Below, in pieces: positions 53,439 through 62,102 of a stretch of 64,000 nucleotides of DNA. The stretch comes from Cupriavidus necator (GTDB lineage: Bacteria > Pseudomonadota > Gammaproteobacteria > Burkholderiales > Burkholderiaceae): positions 1 through 64,000 of the forward strand of contig NZ_SROX01000020.1 of NCBI RefSeq assembly GCF_013141915.1, written 5' to 3'. A program made the position numbers and the translations under genes. The notes beneath the pieces were generated by a model. That model saw only the letters and a list, made by a program, of their open reading frames with translations. It had not been told where the DNA came from and searched no databases. Within the stretch, counting starts at the first letter, position 1; each line of letters opens with the position of its first letter.

Positions 53439-54905
53439 ATGGTTCTGTCTTTCTCAATCTGGCTGCCTGTCTTTTTCGGCCTGCTGATCCTGGCCTTTGG
53501 CTCGGACCGCAGCCCGGGCTTCGTGCGGTGGATGTCGCTGTTCGGCTCGATCGCCAGCTTTGTCGTCACGCTGCCGCTGGTATTCCACTTCGACCGCGCC
53601 ACCGCGGCCATGCAGTTCGTCGAGAAGATGAACTGGATCGAGCGCTTCAACATCCACTACCTGCTGGGCGTTGACGGCCTGTCGATGTGGTTCGTGGTGC
53701 TGACCGCCTTCATCACGGTGATCGTGGTGATCTCGGCCTGGGAGGTGATCACCGAGCGCGTGGCCGAGTACATGGCGTCGTTCCTGATCCTGTCCGGCCT
53801 GATGATCGGGGTGTTCTGCGCGCTCGACGGCATGCTGTTCTACGTGTTCTTCGAAGCCACGCTGATCCCGATGTACATCATCATCGGCGTCTGGGGCGGC
53901 CCGAACCGCGTCTACGCAGCGTTCAAGTTCTTCCTGTACACGCTGCTGGGCTCGCTGCTGACGCTGGTGGCATTGCTGTACCTGTACAACAAGACCGGCA
54001 CGTTCGACATCCTGCAGTGGCACCAGGCCAAGCTGTCGATGAACGAGCAGATCGCGCTGTTCCTCGCCTTCTTCGTTGCCTTCGCGGTGAAGGTGCCGAT
54101 GTGGCCGGTGCACACCTGGCTGCCCGACGCCCACGTGGAAGCGCCGACCGGCGGTTCGGTGGTGCTGGCCGCCATCATGCTGAAGCTGGGCGCCTACGGC
54201 TTCCTGCGGTTTTCGCTGCCGATCGCGCCTGACGCCAGCCACTACCTGGCCCCGTTCATCATCACCATCTCGCTGGTGGCGGTGATCTACATCGGCCTGG
54301 TGGCACTGGTGCAGGCCGACATGAAGAAGCTGGTGGCGTACTCGTCGATCGCCCACATGGGCTTCGTCACGCTGGGCTTCTTCATCTTCAGCGACATCGG
54401 CGTCGAAGGCGGCATCATCCAGATGATCTCGCACGGCTTTATCTCCGGTGCGATGTTCCTGTGCATCGGCGTGCTGTACGACCGCGTGCATTCGCGCCAG
54501 ATCGCCGACTACGGCGGCGTGGTCAACACCATGCCGAAGTTCGCCGCGCTGTCGGTGTTCTTCGCCATGGCCAACTGCGGCCTGCCGGCCACCTCGGGTT
54601 TTGTCGGCGAATTCATGGTGATCCTGGGTGCGGTCAAGTTCAACTTCTGGATCGGCCTGCTGGCCGCCACCGCGCTGATCCTGGGCGCCGCCTACTCGCT
54701 GTGGATGGTCAAGCGCGTGATCTTCGGCGACGTCGTGCACCAGCACGTGCGCGAGCTGGCCGACCTGAACAAGCGTGAGTTCGTCATGCTCGGCCTGCTG
54801 GCCATCATGACGCTGTACATGGGCTTGCACCCGAAGCCCTTTACTGACGTGATGCACGCGTCCGTGGTGAACCTGCTGTCCCACGCGGCGCAGTCCAAGC
54901 TGTAA
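53439..54905 (+). CDS. nuoM: NADH-quinone oxidoreductase subunit M
   Basis: A 488-residue antiporter-like membrane subunit of the proton-pumping arm. It carries F-F-E-A-T-L-I-P-M-Y and the V-K-V-P-M-W-P-V-H-T-W-L-P-D-A-H-V-E-A-P-T helix, and K-K-L-V-A-Y-S-S-I-A-H-M. It begins 27 bases after nuoL. Confidence 0.97.
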   Translation: MVLSFSIWLPVFFGLLILAFGSDRSPGFVRWMSLFGSIASFVVTLPLVFHFDRATAAMQFVEKMNWIERFNIHYLLGVDGLSMWFVVLTAFITVIVVISAWEVITERVAEYMASFLILSGLMIGVFCALDGMLFYVFFEATLIPMYIIIGVWGGPNRVYAAFKFFLYTLLGSLLTLVALLYLYNKTGTFDILQWHQAKLSMNEQIALFLAFFVAFAVKVPMWPVHTWLPDAHVEAPTGGSVVLAAIMLKLGAYGFLRFSLPIAPDASHYLAPFIITISLVAVIYIGLVALVQADMKKLVAYSSIAHMGFVTLGFFIFSDIGVEGGIIQMISHGFISGAMFLCIGVLYDRVHSRQIADYGGVVNTMPKFAALSVFFAMANCGLPATSGFVGEFMVILGAVKFNFWIGLLAATALILGAAYSLWMVKRVIFGDVVHQHVRELADLNKREFVMLGLLAIMTLYMGLHPKPFTDVMHASVVNLLSHAAQSKL

Positions 54906-54923
54906 TCGGGGAGAGAAATCAAC

Positions 54924-56399
54924 ATGCAACCGTCCTCGACACTTGCCCCCGTGGCGCCGATCATCTTCCTGGCGATCGCCATCGCCGCGGTCAACTGGAT
55001 CGACCTTGCCCGCGGCAAGGGCCGGCAGAGCGTGGCTTACCCGCTGTCGCTGCTGACCACGCTGGTACTGACGGTCTGGTTCGGCATGAATGCCGCCACC
55101 GGCCAGACCCACTACGCGTTCGCCAACCTGGTCGTGATCGACCCGATGGCCAACGTGCTGTCCGCGTTCTGCGCCGCCGGGCTGTTCGTCACGCTGGTGT
55201 ACACGCGCCGCTACCTGGCCGAGCGCGACATGTTCGCCGGCGAGTTCTACATGCTGGCGCTGTTCACGCTGGGCGGCCAGATCGTGATGATCACCGGCAA
55301 CAACTTCCTGACCCTGTACCTGGGCCTGGAGCTGCTGTCGCTGTCGTCGTACGCGCTGGTGGCGCTGCGCCGCGAGTCGCGCGTAACCTCTGAATCGGCG
55401 ATGAAGTACTTCGTGCTGGGCGCGCTGGCTTCGGGCTTCCTGCTGTACGGCATCTCGATGATGTACGGCGCCACCGGTTCGCTGAACCTGGGCGAGGTGT
55501 TCCGCGCGGTCGAGTCCGGCCGCATCAACACCACCATGCTGGCCTTCGGCGTGGTCTTCATTGTCGCCGGCCTGTCGTTCAAGCTGGGTGCCGCGCCGTT
55601 CCACATGTGGATTCCGGACATCTACCAGGGTTCGCCGACCGCGGTGACGCTGCTGATTGCCGGCGGCCCGAAGGTGGCGGCGTTCGCACTGTTCGTCCGC
55701 GTGCTGGTGGAAGGCCTGCTGCCGCTGGCCAGCGACTGGCAGATGATGCTGGTGGTGCTGTCGATCGTCTCGCTGGCGATCGGCAACCTGACCGCGATCG
55801 TGCAAAGCAACCTGAAGCGGATGCTGGCGTACTCGACCATCTCGCACATGGGCTTCGTGCTGCTGGGCCTGCTCTCGGGCGTGGTCGCCAACAAGGCCGA
55901 CGGCGCCGCCGATGCCTACAGCTCGGCGATGTTCTACTCGGTGACCTACCTGCTGACCACGCTGGGCACGTTCGGCATCATCCTGCTGCGTACCACCAAG
56001 GGCTTCGAGGCCGAGACGCTGGAAGACCTGAAGGGCATGTCGCGCCGCAACCCGTGGTTTGCCTTCCTGATGCTGGTGATGATGTTCTCGCTGGCCGGCA
56101 TCCCGCCGACGGTGGGCTTCTATGCCAAGCTGGCGGTGCTCGACGCCGTGGTCAAGTCCGGCATGACCTGGCTGGCGGTGGTGGCGGTGCTGTTCTCGCT
56201 GATCGGCGCGTTCTACTACCTGCGCATCGTCAAGCTGATGTACTTCGATGCTCCGGCCGGCGATGAGCAGCTGGAAGCCACCTTCGGCCTGCGTTCGATG
56301 CTGAGCGTGAACGGCGCCGCGGTGATCCTGCTGGGCCTGTTCCCGGCCGCGCTGATGAACCTGTGCTACCAGGCCATCCGCTCGACCCTGGGCTCCTGA
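54924..56399 (+). CDS. nuoN: NADH-quinone oxidoreductase subunit N
   Basis: A 491-residue antiporter-like subunit, the third pump module. Conserved L-Y-L-G-L-E-L-L-S-L-S-S-Y-A-L and K-L-G-A-A-P-F-H-M-W-I-P-D-I-Y-Q-G-S-P-T are visible. It is the last canonical nuo gene; a small DUF2818 gene follows 13 bases later. Confidence 0.97.
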   Translation: MQPSSTLAPVAPIIFLAIAIAAVNWIDLARGKGRQSVAYPLSLLTTLVLTVWFGMNAATGQTHYAFANLVVIDPMANVLSAFCAAGLFVTLVYTRRYLAERDMFAGEFYMLALFTLGGQIVMITGNNFLTLYLGLELLSLSSYALVALRRESRVTSESAMKYFVLGALASGFLLYGISMMYGATGSLNLGEVFRAVESGRINTTMLAFGVVFIVAGLSFKLGAAPFHMWIPDIYQGSPTAVTLLIAGGPKVAAFALFVRVLVEGLLPLASDWQMMLVVLSIVSLAIGNLTAIVQSNLKRMLAYSTISHMGFVLLGLLSGVVANKADGAADAYSSAMFYSVTYLLTTLGTFGIILLRTTKGFEAETLEDLKGMSRRNPWFAFLMLVMMFSLAGIPPTVGFYAKLAVLDAVVKSGMTWLAVVAVLFSLIGAFYYLRIVKLMYFDAPAGDEQLEATFGLRSMLSVNGAAVILLGLFPAALMNLCYQAIRSTLGS

Positions 56400-56412
56400 C
56401 CCGCCACGCAAT

Positions 56413-56721
56413 ATGAGCGCCTCCGCAAGCGGCTGGTTTGTCATCCTGCTGGCACTGGTCTGTGCGAACCTGCCGTTCGTCAACCAGCGCCTGTTCGTGG
56501 TGATCCCGCTGCGGCGGGCGCGCAAGCCGCTGTGGCTGCGCCTGCTGGAACTGGTGGTCTGGTTCGCGGTGGCGGGCGCCGCCGGCTTTGCGGCGGAAGC
56601 CAACCTGGGTGGCACCTTTACGCAGGGCTGGCAGTTCTATGCCATCACTGCCTGCATGATGCTGGTGTTTGCCTTCCCCGGCTTCACCTGGCAATACCTC
56701 GTCAAACACCGCACGGCCTGA
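56413..56721 (+). CDS. DUF2818 membrane protein at the end of the nuo operon
   Basis: A 102-residue protein with three hydrophobic segments (about 6-22, 49-67 and 77-95) and the family stretch N-L-P-F-V-N-Q-R-L-F. No function is established. Its 13-base distance from nuoN implies cotranscription. The family is found in betaproteobacteria at this position, so an accessory or assembly role in complex I is a reasonable but untested idea. Confidence 0.83.
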   Translation: MSASASGWFVILLALVCANLPFVNQRLFVVIPLRRARKPLWLRLLELVVWFAVAGAAGFAAEANLGGTFTQGWQFYAITACMMLVFAFPGFTWQYLVKHRTA

Positions 56722-56765
56722 AGCCGGTCTTGTCGGCGCCGGGCCCTGCCTGATCCGGAGCGTCC

Positions 56766-57410
56766 ATGACCGACAAGATCCAACGCGGTAGCCCATCCGA
56801 CCTGTCAGAGCACGACGACGCGCTGAAAGAAGTTTGCGTCGCCTCGGCCACGGTCCATCGCGGCAAGTTCCTTACCCTGAAGCAAGATATCGTCAGGCTG
56901 CCGGACGGCAAGCAGACCGGGCGCGAGTACGTGGTCCATCCCGGTGCGGTGATGATGATCCCGCTGTTCGACGACGGCACCGTGCTGATGGAGCGCCAGT
57001 TCCGCTACCCGGTGGGCGAGGTGATGATCGAATTCCCGGCGGGCAAGCTCGATCCCGAAGAGGGCGCGCAGCGCTGCGGCGAACGCGAGTTGCTCGAAGA
57101 AACGGGCTACCGCGCCGCGCGCTGGGATTACCTGACGCGCATCCATCCCGTCATTTCGTATTCAACCGAATTCATCGATATCCTGCTCGCGCGCGACCTG
57201 ACGCATGGCGAGGCGCAACTCGACGACGGTGAATTCCTCGAAACCTTTATCACGCCGGTGGGGCAGGTAATCGATTGGGTCCGCAGCGGGCGCATCACCG
57301 ATGTGAAGACCATCATCGGCGCCTTCTGGCTGGAAAAAGTGATGTCGGGCGCATGGCAGCCCGGGGAGCAGCCCATGCCCAGTTACGGCGTGGCGCAAGT
57401 GAAGGCCTAA
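56766..57410 (+). CDS. NUDIX hydrolase, ADP-ribose pyrophosphatase type
   Basis: A 214-residue NUDIX enzyme. The nudix box runs from G93 (G-K-L-D-P-E-E-G-A-Q, then R-E-L-L-E-E-T-G-Y). The upstream E-F-P-A-G and the layout match the NudF/ADP-ribose pyrophosphatase group, which splits ADP-ribose to AMP and ribose 5-phosphate. A role near complex I in clearing NAD breakdown products would be fitting, but this is inference. It starts 44 bases after DUF2818. Confidence 0.88.
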   Translation: MTDKIQRGSPSDLSEHDDALKEVCVASATVHRGKFLTLKQDIVRLPDGKQTGREYVVHPGAVMMIPLFDDGTVLMERQFRYPVGEVMIEFPAGKLDPEEGAQRCGERELLEETGYRAARWDYLTRIHPVISYSTEFIDILLARDLTHGEAQLDDGEFLETFITPVGQVIDWVRSGRITDVKTIIGAFWLEKVMSGAWQPGEQPMPSYGVAQVKA

Positions 57411-57434
57411 CCTGTGCGGCCCAAGCCATGTTCC

Positions 57435-57469
57435 GAACGGTCGTTCTAAAAAATTTAGCACGACCGTTC
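57435..57469. promoter_or_regulatory. 35-bp palindromic operator
   Basis: The outer arms GAACGGTCGT (57435-57444) and ACGACCGTTC (57460-57469) are perfectly complementary. Inside, CTAAA and TTTAG continue the dyad around AAA with a single mismatched position. The left arm also reads GAACG-GT-CGTTC, a palindrome by itself. The right arm overlaps the -35 of the promoter at 57467, so a bound protein would repress. The shape suggests a TetR-family site. Confidence 0.65.
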
Positions 57470-57495
57470 ACAAAATTTGGATTCGCGGATAATAT
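57467..57495 (+). promoter_or_regulatory. Promoter of the DUF1178/acyl-CoA dehydrogenase operon
   Basis: -35 TTCACA (57467-57472), exactly 17 bases, -10 TAATAT (57490-57495). Start expected near 57502, 18 bases before the DUF1178 ATG. Confidence 0.7.
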
Positions 57496-57519
57496 AGCTT
57501 TTGACGGGCTGGAAAGATC

Positions 57520-57966
57520 ATGAAGGTGCTCGACCTGCGCTGCGCGCATGACCATCGTTTCGAGGGCTGGTTTGCCTCGGAGGAAGAAGCGCAGTCGCAA
57601 ATCTCGCGTGACCTCGTCCAATGCCCGGTCTGTGGCGACCACGCCGTCACGCGGCTGCCCAGCGCGCCGCGCCTGAACCTGTCAGGCGCAACCGCGCGCG
57701 AAGGCAGCGCCGGGCCGGCGCAGCCGGCCGCCGCACCGGTGACACTGCAAGCGCTCTATATGAAGGCAGTGAAGCAGGTGCTGGCGCAGACCGAGGACGT
57801 TGGCGACCGCTTTGCCGAGGAGGCAAGGCGCATGCACTATGACGAGGCGCCGGAACGCGGCATCCGCGGTTCGGCCTCGCCGGAGGAGGTGCAGGCGCTG
57901 GCCGAGGAGGGCATCGAGACTTTTCCGCTCGTGGTGCCGGCTGCGCTGAAGCAGACGGCTCACTGA
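57520..57966 (+). CDS. DUF1178 protein with putative zinc ribbon
   Basis: A 148-residue DUF1178 protein. C8 plus H10/H12 and C35-x-x-C38 resemble a small zinc ribbon of the FmdB type. The C-terminal half is helical and acidic and contains the conserved R-G-I-R-G motif. Function is unknown. GGAAAG precedes the start. It is the first gene after a strong promoter and operator and lies ahead of two acyl-CoA dehydrogenases. Confidence 0.87.
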   Translation: MKVLDLRCAHDHRFEGWFASEEEAQSQISRDLVQCPVCGDHAVTRLPSAPRLNLSGATAREGSAGPAQPAAAPVTLQALYMKAVKQVLAQTEDVGDRFAEEARRMHYDEAPERGIRGSASPEEVQALAEEGIETFPLVVPAALKQTAH

Positions 57967-58059
57967 ATTGCGTCCTGTGCCCGTTGCTGTCGGCGCATGA
58001 CGCCCAGGCAGAACAAACCGCCGGCGGCCCGCGCCATGCCGGCACCACTGGAGACGGGC

Positions 58060-59262
58060 ATGGATCTCAACTACTCGGCGTCCGACGATGCCTTCCGCGA
58101 GGAAGTGCGTAGCTGGCTCGAAGCCAACTTGCCGGCGGACATCCGCGGCAAGATTCTCAACCACCGCCGTCCGAACCGCGACGACCTGGTGCGCTGGCAC
58201 AAGCTGCTCGCTGGCAAGGGCTGGTCGGCGCCGCACTGGCCGGTCCAGTACGGCGGCACCGGCTGGAACGCCACCCAGCGCCATATCTGGGACGAAGAGA
58301 ATGCCCGCGTCGGTGCGCCCGGCGTGCTGCCGTTCGGCGTGGCCATGGTCGCGCCGGTGATCATGAAATACGGCAACGAGCAGCAGAAGTCGTACTACCT
58401 GCCGCGCATCCTGGACTGCACCGACTGGTGGTGCCAGGGCTATTCGGAGCCGGGCTCGGGTTCGGACCTGGCCTCGCTGAAGACCCGCGCCGAACTGACG
58501 TCCGACGGCAAGCACTACATCGTCAACGGCCAGAAGACCTGGACCACGCTCGGCCAGCACGCCGACATGATCTTCTGCCTGGTGCGCACCGATCCCGAGG
58601 CCAAGAAGCAGGAAGGCATTTCGTTCCTGCTGATCGATATGAAGACGCCGGGCATCACCGTGCGCCCGATCATCATGCTCGACGAAGAGCATGAAGTGAA
58701 CGAAGTCTTCTTCGACAACGTCAAGGTGCCGGTCGAGAACCGCGTCGGCGAAGAGAACAAGGGCTGGACCTACGCCAAGTACCTGCTTGGCCACGAGCGC
58801 ACCGGCATTGCCCGCGTCGGCAACTCCAAGCGCGAGCTGGGCTTCCTCAAGCGCGTGGCGCGCCAGCAGCAGAAGAACGGCAAGCCGCTGCTGGAGGATC
58901 CGGTGTTCGGCGCCAAGGTGGCCGCGCTGGAAATCGAGTTGATGGCGCTGGAGATCACCGTGCTGCGCGTGGTGTCGAGCGAAGCGGCGGGCAAGGGCCC
59001 CGGCCCCGAGGCCTCGATGCTGAAGATCAAGGGCACCGAGATCCAGCAACTGCTGACCGAGCTGATGGTCGAGGCGGTCGGCCCGTACGCGCAGCCGTTC
59101 GACACTGCCTACCTGGAGTGCGAGACCGAGCACGCCGTGACCGAGTACGACGACGCCGCGCCGCTGGCCGCGTACTACTTCAACTATCGCAAGACCTCCA
59201 TCTACGGCGGGTCCAACGAAATTCAGAAGAACATCATCAGCCAGATGATTCTGGGGCTGTGA
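58060..59262 (+). CDS. Acyl-CoA dehydrogenase, larger partner
   Basis: A 400-residue FAD-dependent acyl-CoA dehydrogenase. The Q-G-Y-S-E-P-G-S-G-S-D-L-A-S-L motif binds FAD and substrate, and I-Y-G-G-S-N-E-I-Q-K-N lies at the C-terminus. It forms a pair with the smaller dehydrogenase gene 13 bases downstream, as in heterodimeric (pimeloyl-CoA, cyclic or steroid side-chain) enzymes. The ATG at 58060 follows GGAG by 6 bases. Confidence 0.9.
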   Translation: MDLNYSASDDAFREEVRSWLEANLPADIRGKILNHRRPNRDDLVRWHKLLAGKGWSAPHWPVQYGGTGWNATQRHIWDEENARVGAPGVLPFGVAMVAPVIMKYGNEQQKSYYLPRILDCTDWWCQGYSEPGSGSDLASLKTRAELTSDGKHYIVNGQKTWTTLGQHADMIFCLVRTDPEAKKQEGISFLLIDMKTPGITVRPIIMLDEEHEVNEVFFDNVKVPVENRVGEENKGWTYAKYLLGHERTGIARVGNSKRELGFLKRVARQQQKNGKPLLEDPVFGAKVAALEIELMALEITVLRVVSSEAAGKGPGPEASMLKIKGTEIQQLLTELMVEAVGPYAQPFDTAYLECETEHAVTEYDDAAPLAAYYFNYRKTSIYGGSNEIQKNIISQMILGL

Positions 59263-59275
59263 GGAGACACGCATC

Positions 59276-60394
59276 ATGAACTTCAATCTCAGCGACGAAC
59301 AGAAGCAGCTGGCCGACGCCGTCCGCCGTTTCATCGACAAGGACTATGGCTTCGAAGAGCGCAAGAAGCACTACGAGAGCGCGACAGGCTACGGCGAGTC
59401 CGCGTGGGGCGCGCTGGCCGAGCTCGGCCTGACCGCGCTGCCGGTGCCGGAAGCGCAGGGCGGCTTTGCCGGCAAGGCCCTGGACATGATGGTGGTGCAG
59501 CAGGAACTGGGCCGCGGCCTGATCGTGGAGCCGTACCTGGCCACGGTGGCGGGCGCCTACGCCCTGGCCCTCGCCGGTGGCCAGGAGGCACTGCTGGAGC
59601 AGGTCGCCGGCGGCGAGCTGAAGCTGGCGGTGGCCTTCAATGAGCCGCAGGCGCGCTATGAGCTGAACAACGTGCGCGTCACCGCCCGCGACGGCAAGCT
59701 CAATGGCCGCAAGGTCGTGGTGGTGCACGGTGGCCAGGCTGACCAGCTGATCGTGTCGGCACGCAGCAGCGGCGGCGATGCCGACCAAAATGGCATCTCG
59801 CTGTTCCTGGTGGACGCGAAGGGCGCCGGCGTCAGCATCAAGGACTACCGCACCATCGACAACCTGCGCGCCGCCGATATCACCTTCCAGGATGCGCCCG
59901 CGCAATTGCTGGGCGAGGCTGGCAAGGCCTTCGCGCTGGTCGAGCAGGTGGCCGACTATGCCGCGGTGCTGCTGTGCGCCGAGGCGGTGGGCGTGATGGA
60001 CACGCTCAACGCCGCGACGCTGGAATACGCGAAGACGCGCCAGCAGTTCGGCGTGCCGATCGCGCGCTTCCAGGCGCTGCAGCACCGCATGGTGGAGATG
60101 TTCATCCACGCCGAGCAATCGCGCTCGATCACGCTGCTGGCCGCGGCGCGCTTCGAGGAGGCGACGCCGGAACAGCGCCGCCGCTATGTGTCCGCCGCCA
60201 AGGCGCGCGTGGGGCAGGCCGCGCGCACGGTCGGCCAGGAGGCGGTGCAGATCCACGGCGGCATGGGCGTGACCAACGAACTGCCGGCCGCGCATATGTT
60301 CAAGCGGCTGACGATGATCAACACCACCTTTGGCGATGTCGATCATCACCTGGGCAGGTTTGCTGCCCAGCCGGGGTTCCAGGAAGCTGCCTGA
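59276..60394 (+). CDS. Acyl-CoA dehydrogenase, smaller partner
   Basis: A 372-residue acyl-CoA dehydrogenase-fold protein. The FAD-side motifs are weaker than in its partner, but Q-E-A-V-Q-I-H-G-G-M-G-V-T-N-E is intact near the C-terminus. Pairs like this are usually annotated as pimeloyl-CoA dehydrogenase large and small subunits and form alpha2beta2 enzymes. GAGGAG lies before the start. A strong terminator follows. Confidence 0.9.
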   Translation: MNFNLSDEQKQLADAVRRFIDKDYGFEERKKHYESATGYGESAWGALAELGLTALPVPEAQGGFAGKALDMMVVQQELGRGLIVEPYLATVAGAYALALAGGQEALLEQVAGGELKLAVAFNEPQARYELNNVRVTARDGKLNGRKVVVVHGGQADQLIVSARSSGGDADQNGISLFLVDAKGAGVSIKDYRTIDNLRAADITFQDAPAQLLGEAGKAFALVEQVADYAAVLLCAEAVGVMDTLNAATLEYAKTRQQFGVPIARFQALQHRMVEMFIHAEQSRSITLLAAARFEEATPEQRRRYVSAAKARVGQAARTVGQEAVQIHGGMGVTNELPAAHMFKRLTMINTTFGDVDHHLGRFAAQPGFQEAA

Positions 60395-60410
60395 ACCTGC
60401 CAGTCCAGTC

Positions 60411-60443
60411 AAAACCGCGCTGTAGTCCAGGCGCGGTTTTTTT
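60411..60443 (+). terminator. Intrinsic terminator after the dehydrogenase pair
   Basis: AAAACCGCGC (60411-60420) pairs with GCGCGGTTTT (60431-60440) and is followed by further T residues, seven in all. Confidence 0.93.
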
Positions 60444-60550
60444 CTTTGCGGGCTGTTAGGGGCGGGTTCGGCAAATACGGACGCGCGTGCCCGCCCGCCA
60501 TGCGATCATCGTGCGGACAAGTCAACCGCATTCACTACGGAGACACCCCC

Positions 60551-60994
60551 ATGCTGTATTTCGAGGATTTTGAAGTCGGCAGCCGCCGCGAGCTGGGCTC
60601 CTACCTCGTCACCGAGGAAGAGATCCTGGCCTTCGCACGCCAGTACGATCCGCAACCATTCCATATCGACAAGGAAGCCGCCGCCAACAGCATCTACGGC
60701 GGGCTGATCTCGAGCGGCTGGATGACCTGCTCGATCATGATGCGCCTGCTGGTGCTGAGCACCACCGGCAAGTCGGCCAGCATGGGTTCGCCCGGCGTCG
60801 ACGAGATCCGCTGGCTCAAGCCGGTCTATGCCGGCGACACGCTGACGGTTGTGCTCAACGTGCTGGACACCCGTGCGTCGCAGTCCAAGCCCGACCGCGG
60901 CATCGTGCATACCCAGTGGGAAGCCACCAACCAGCGCGGCGAACTGGTGTGCACCGTCAAGGGCATGGGCATGTACGGCCGCCGGCCGGCGTAA
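60551..60994 (+). CDS. MaoC family dehydratase
   Basis: A 147-residue hot-dog fold hydratase. The catalytic Asp and His lie in F-A-R-Q-Y-D-P-Q-P-F-H-I-D. The family hydrates enoyl-CoA thioesters, usually to the (R)-3-hydroxy product. The start at 60551 follows ggagac with a poor Shine-Dalgarno. It is followed by a second MaoC gene 32 bases later. Confidence 0.9.
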   Translation: MLYFEDFEVGSRRELGSYLVTEEEILAFARQYDPQPFHIDKEAAANSIYGGLISSGWMTCSIMMRLLVLSTTGKSASMGSPGVDEIRWLKPVYAGDTLTVVLNVLDTRASQSKPDRGIVHTQWEATNQRGELVCTVKGMGMYGRRPA

Positions 60995-61026
60995 CCCCAC
61001 TTAACCGTCACGAGGAGACGATCGAC

Positions 61027-61503
61027 ATGCGTACCATCGCAACGCTGGAAGAACTGGAAGGGCTGCAGGGCCAGGAAGTCGCGGTCAGCGACTGGATCGA
61101 GGTGACCCAGCAACAGGTCAACCAGTTTGCCGAAGCCACCGGCGACCATCAGTGGATCCATATCGACGTGGAGCGCGCGAAGAAGGAGTCGCCCTATGGC
61201 GGCCCGATCGCGCATGGCTTCCTGACGTTGTCGCTGCTGCCCAAGTTCATGCACAACGCGCTGAGCATGCCGTCCAAGATCGGCGTCAACTACGGGTTGA
61301 ACCGCGTGCGCTTCACGGCACCGGTTCCGGTCGGCAGCAGGCTGCGTGCGCGCATCAAGCTGTTGAAGGTCGAACGCCTCGACCCGCTGCCCAAGTCGCC
61401 GGAACTGGTGGGCGCGCAGTCCACCTGGGAGGTCACGGTGGAGCGCGAGGGCAGCGAGCGGCCGGTGTGCATCGCCGAGTCGATTACCCGCCGCTACGGC
61501 TGA
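61027..61503 (+). CDS. MaoC family (R)-specific enoyl-CoA hydratase
   Basis: A 158-residue hot-dog hydratase with the full hydratase 2 motif A-E-A-T-G-D-H-Q-W-I-H-I-D followed by G-G-P-I-A-H-G-F-L-T-L-S, where D and H are catalytic. In polyhydroxyalkanoate producers such enzymes link beta-oxidation to polymer synthesis; whether this copy does so is unknown. GAGGAG precedes the start. Confidence 0.9.
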   Translation: MRTIATLEELEGLQGQEVAVSDWIEVTQQQVNQFAEATGDHQWIHIDVERAKKESPYGGPIAHGFLTLSLLPKFMHNALSMPSKIGVNYGLNRVRFTAPVPVGSRLRARIKLLKVERLDPLPKSPELVGAQSTWEVTVEREGSERPVCIAESITRRYG

Positions 61504-61560
61504 GTCGCGGCGTCGCTTGCCGCACTGCGACAATATGCCACAGCGCAGTGTCGCACCCCG

Positions 61561-61585
61561 GAAAGCCGCGCCAAGCGCGGCTTTC
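61561..61585 (+). terminator. Terminator after the MaoC genes
   Basis: GAAAGCCGCGC and GCGCGGCTTTC form a perfect 11-bp stem with loop CAA. Only a short T-rich end follows within the stem. Confidence 0.75.
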
Positions 61586-61612
61586 TGCATATTTGCCCGC
61601 GTTTTTGTGATG

Positions 61613-61626
61613 TTGACGTGGATCAA
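61613..61626 (+). promoter_or_regulatory. FNR/Anr-type box upstream of cyoA
   Basis: TTGACGTGGATCAA matches the consensus TTGAT-N4-ATCAA at nine of ten positions. It lies 477 bases before cyoA. FNR/Anr control of bo3-type oxidases is well known, so oxygen regulation is likely. The distance means the promoter must lie far upstream of the gene. Confidence 0.6.
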
Positions 61627-62102
61627 AGGCGGCGCAGTGCAGCAAGCGGCAGATTGTCCGTTTAAATGAACAGTGTGTTCCGTGGCGTTGGGTTTACCCC
61701 TAATGTTGCGTTGCGGTACAGTCGCGCCCACGATGTTTTACGTGTTGCGCTCCCCGGCCGAAAACCGCGCCTGCCCTGACGGCAGGTCTGTCGGGAAGCG
61801 CAAAAGCCTCGTATTCCAACGCTACCCGGCCGCTGTTGTGAGCCGGGACCGTTCGCGGTTTCGGCCAGGTGCCGCAGCGCCGGCAAGGTCCTACAGGGCC
61901 TGCAGCGCGCGCAGTCAGTCCTTCCGTGTTCATGGCGTTGCAAGGCCGCATGGTCTCCCGGCGCACGATCCGCCCCCAGACCGCAACGCCAGCTAAGGAC
62001 ACGTCCTTCCGGTTTTCCCTCAGCCCCACGCCTCTTGCGCAAGCATCAGGCGGTTTAGCCGCGCTTTTGCCCGAGGCGCGGTGTAACCAAACCAGTCGTG
62101 AC

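Larger units (their letters stand above)
61504..62102. other. Long upstream region of cyoA
   Basis: A 599-base gap. It contains the MaoC terminator (61561-61585), an FNR/Anr-like box (61613-61626) and a small hairpin CCTGCC/GGCAGG near 61773. Open frames here show no family resemblance, so I treat the rest as promoter and leader. Confidence 0.6.

Noticed and set aside
53454..56615. Open frame of about 1050 codons antisense to nuoM and nuoN
   Set aside because: Same artefact as above; it has no signal, domain or ribosome site and lies over conserved genes.
61673..61996. Possible small gene of 107 codons upstream of cyoA
   Set aside because: There is no Shine-Dalgarno, no family resemblance and Arg/Pro/Ser-rich noise-like composition; it lies in a likely leader region.
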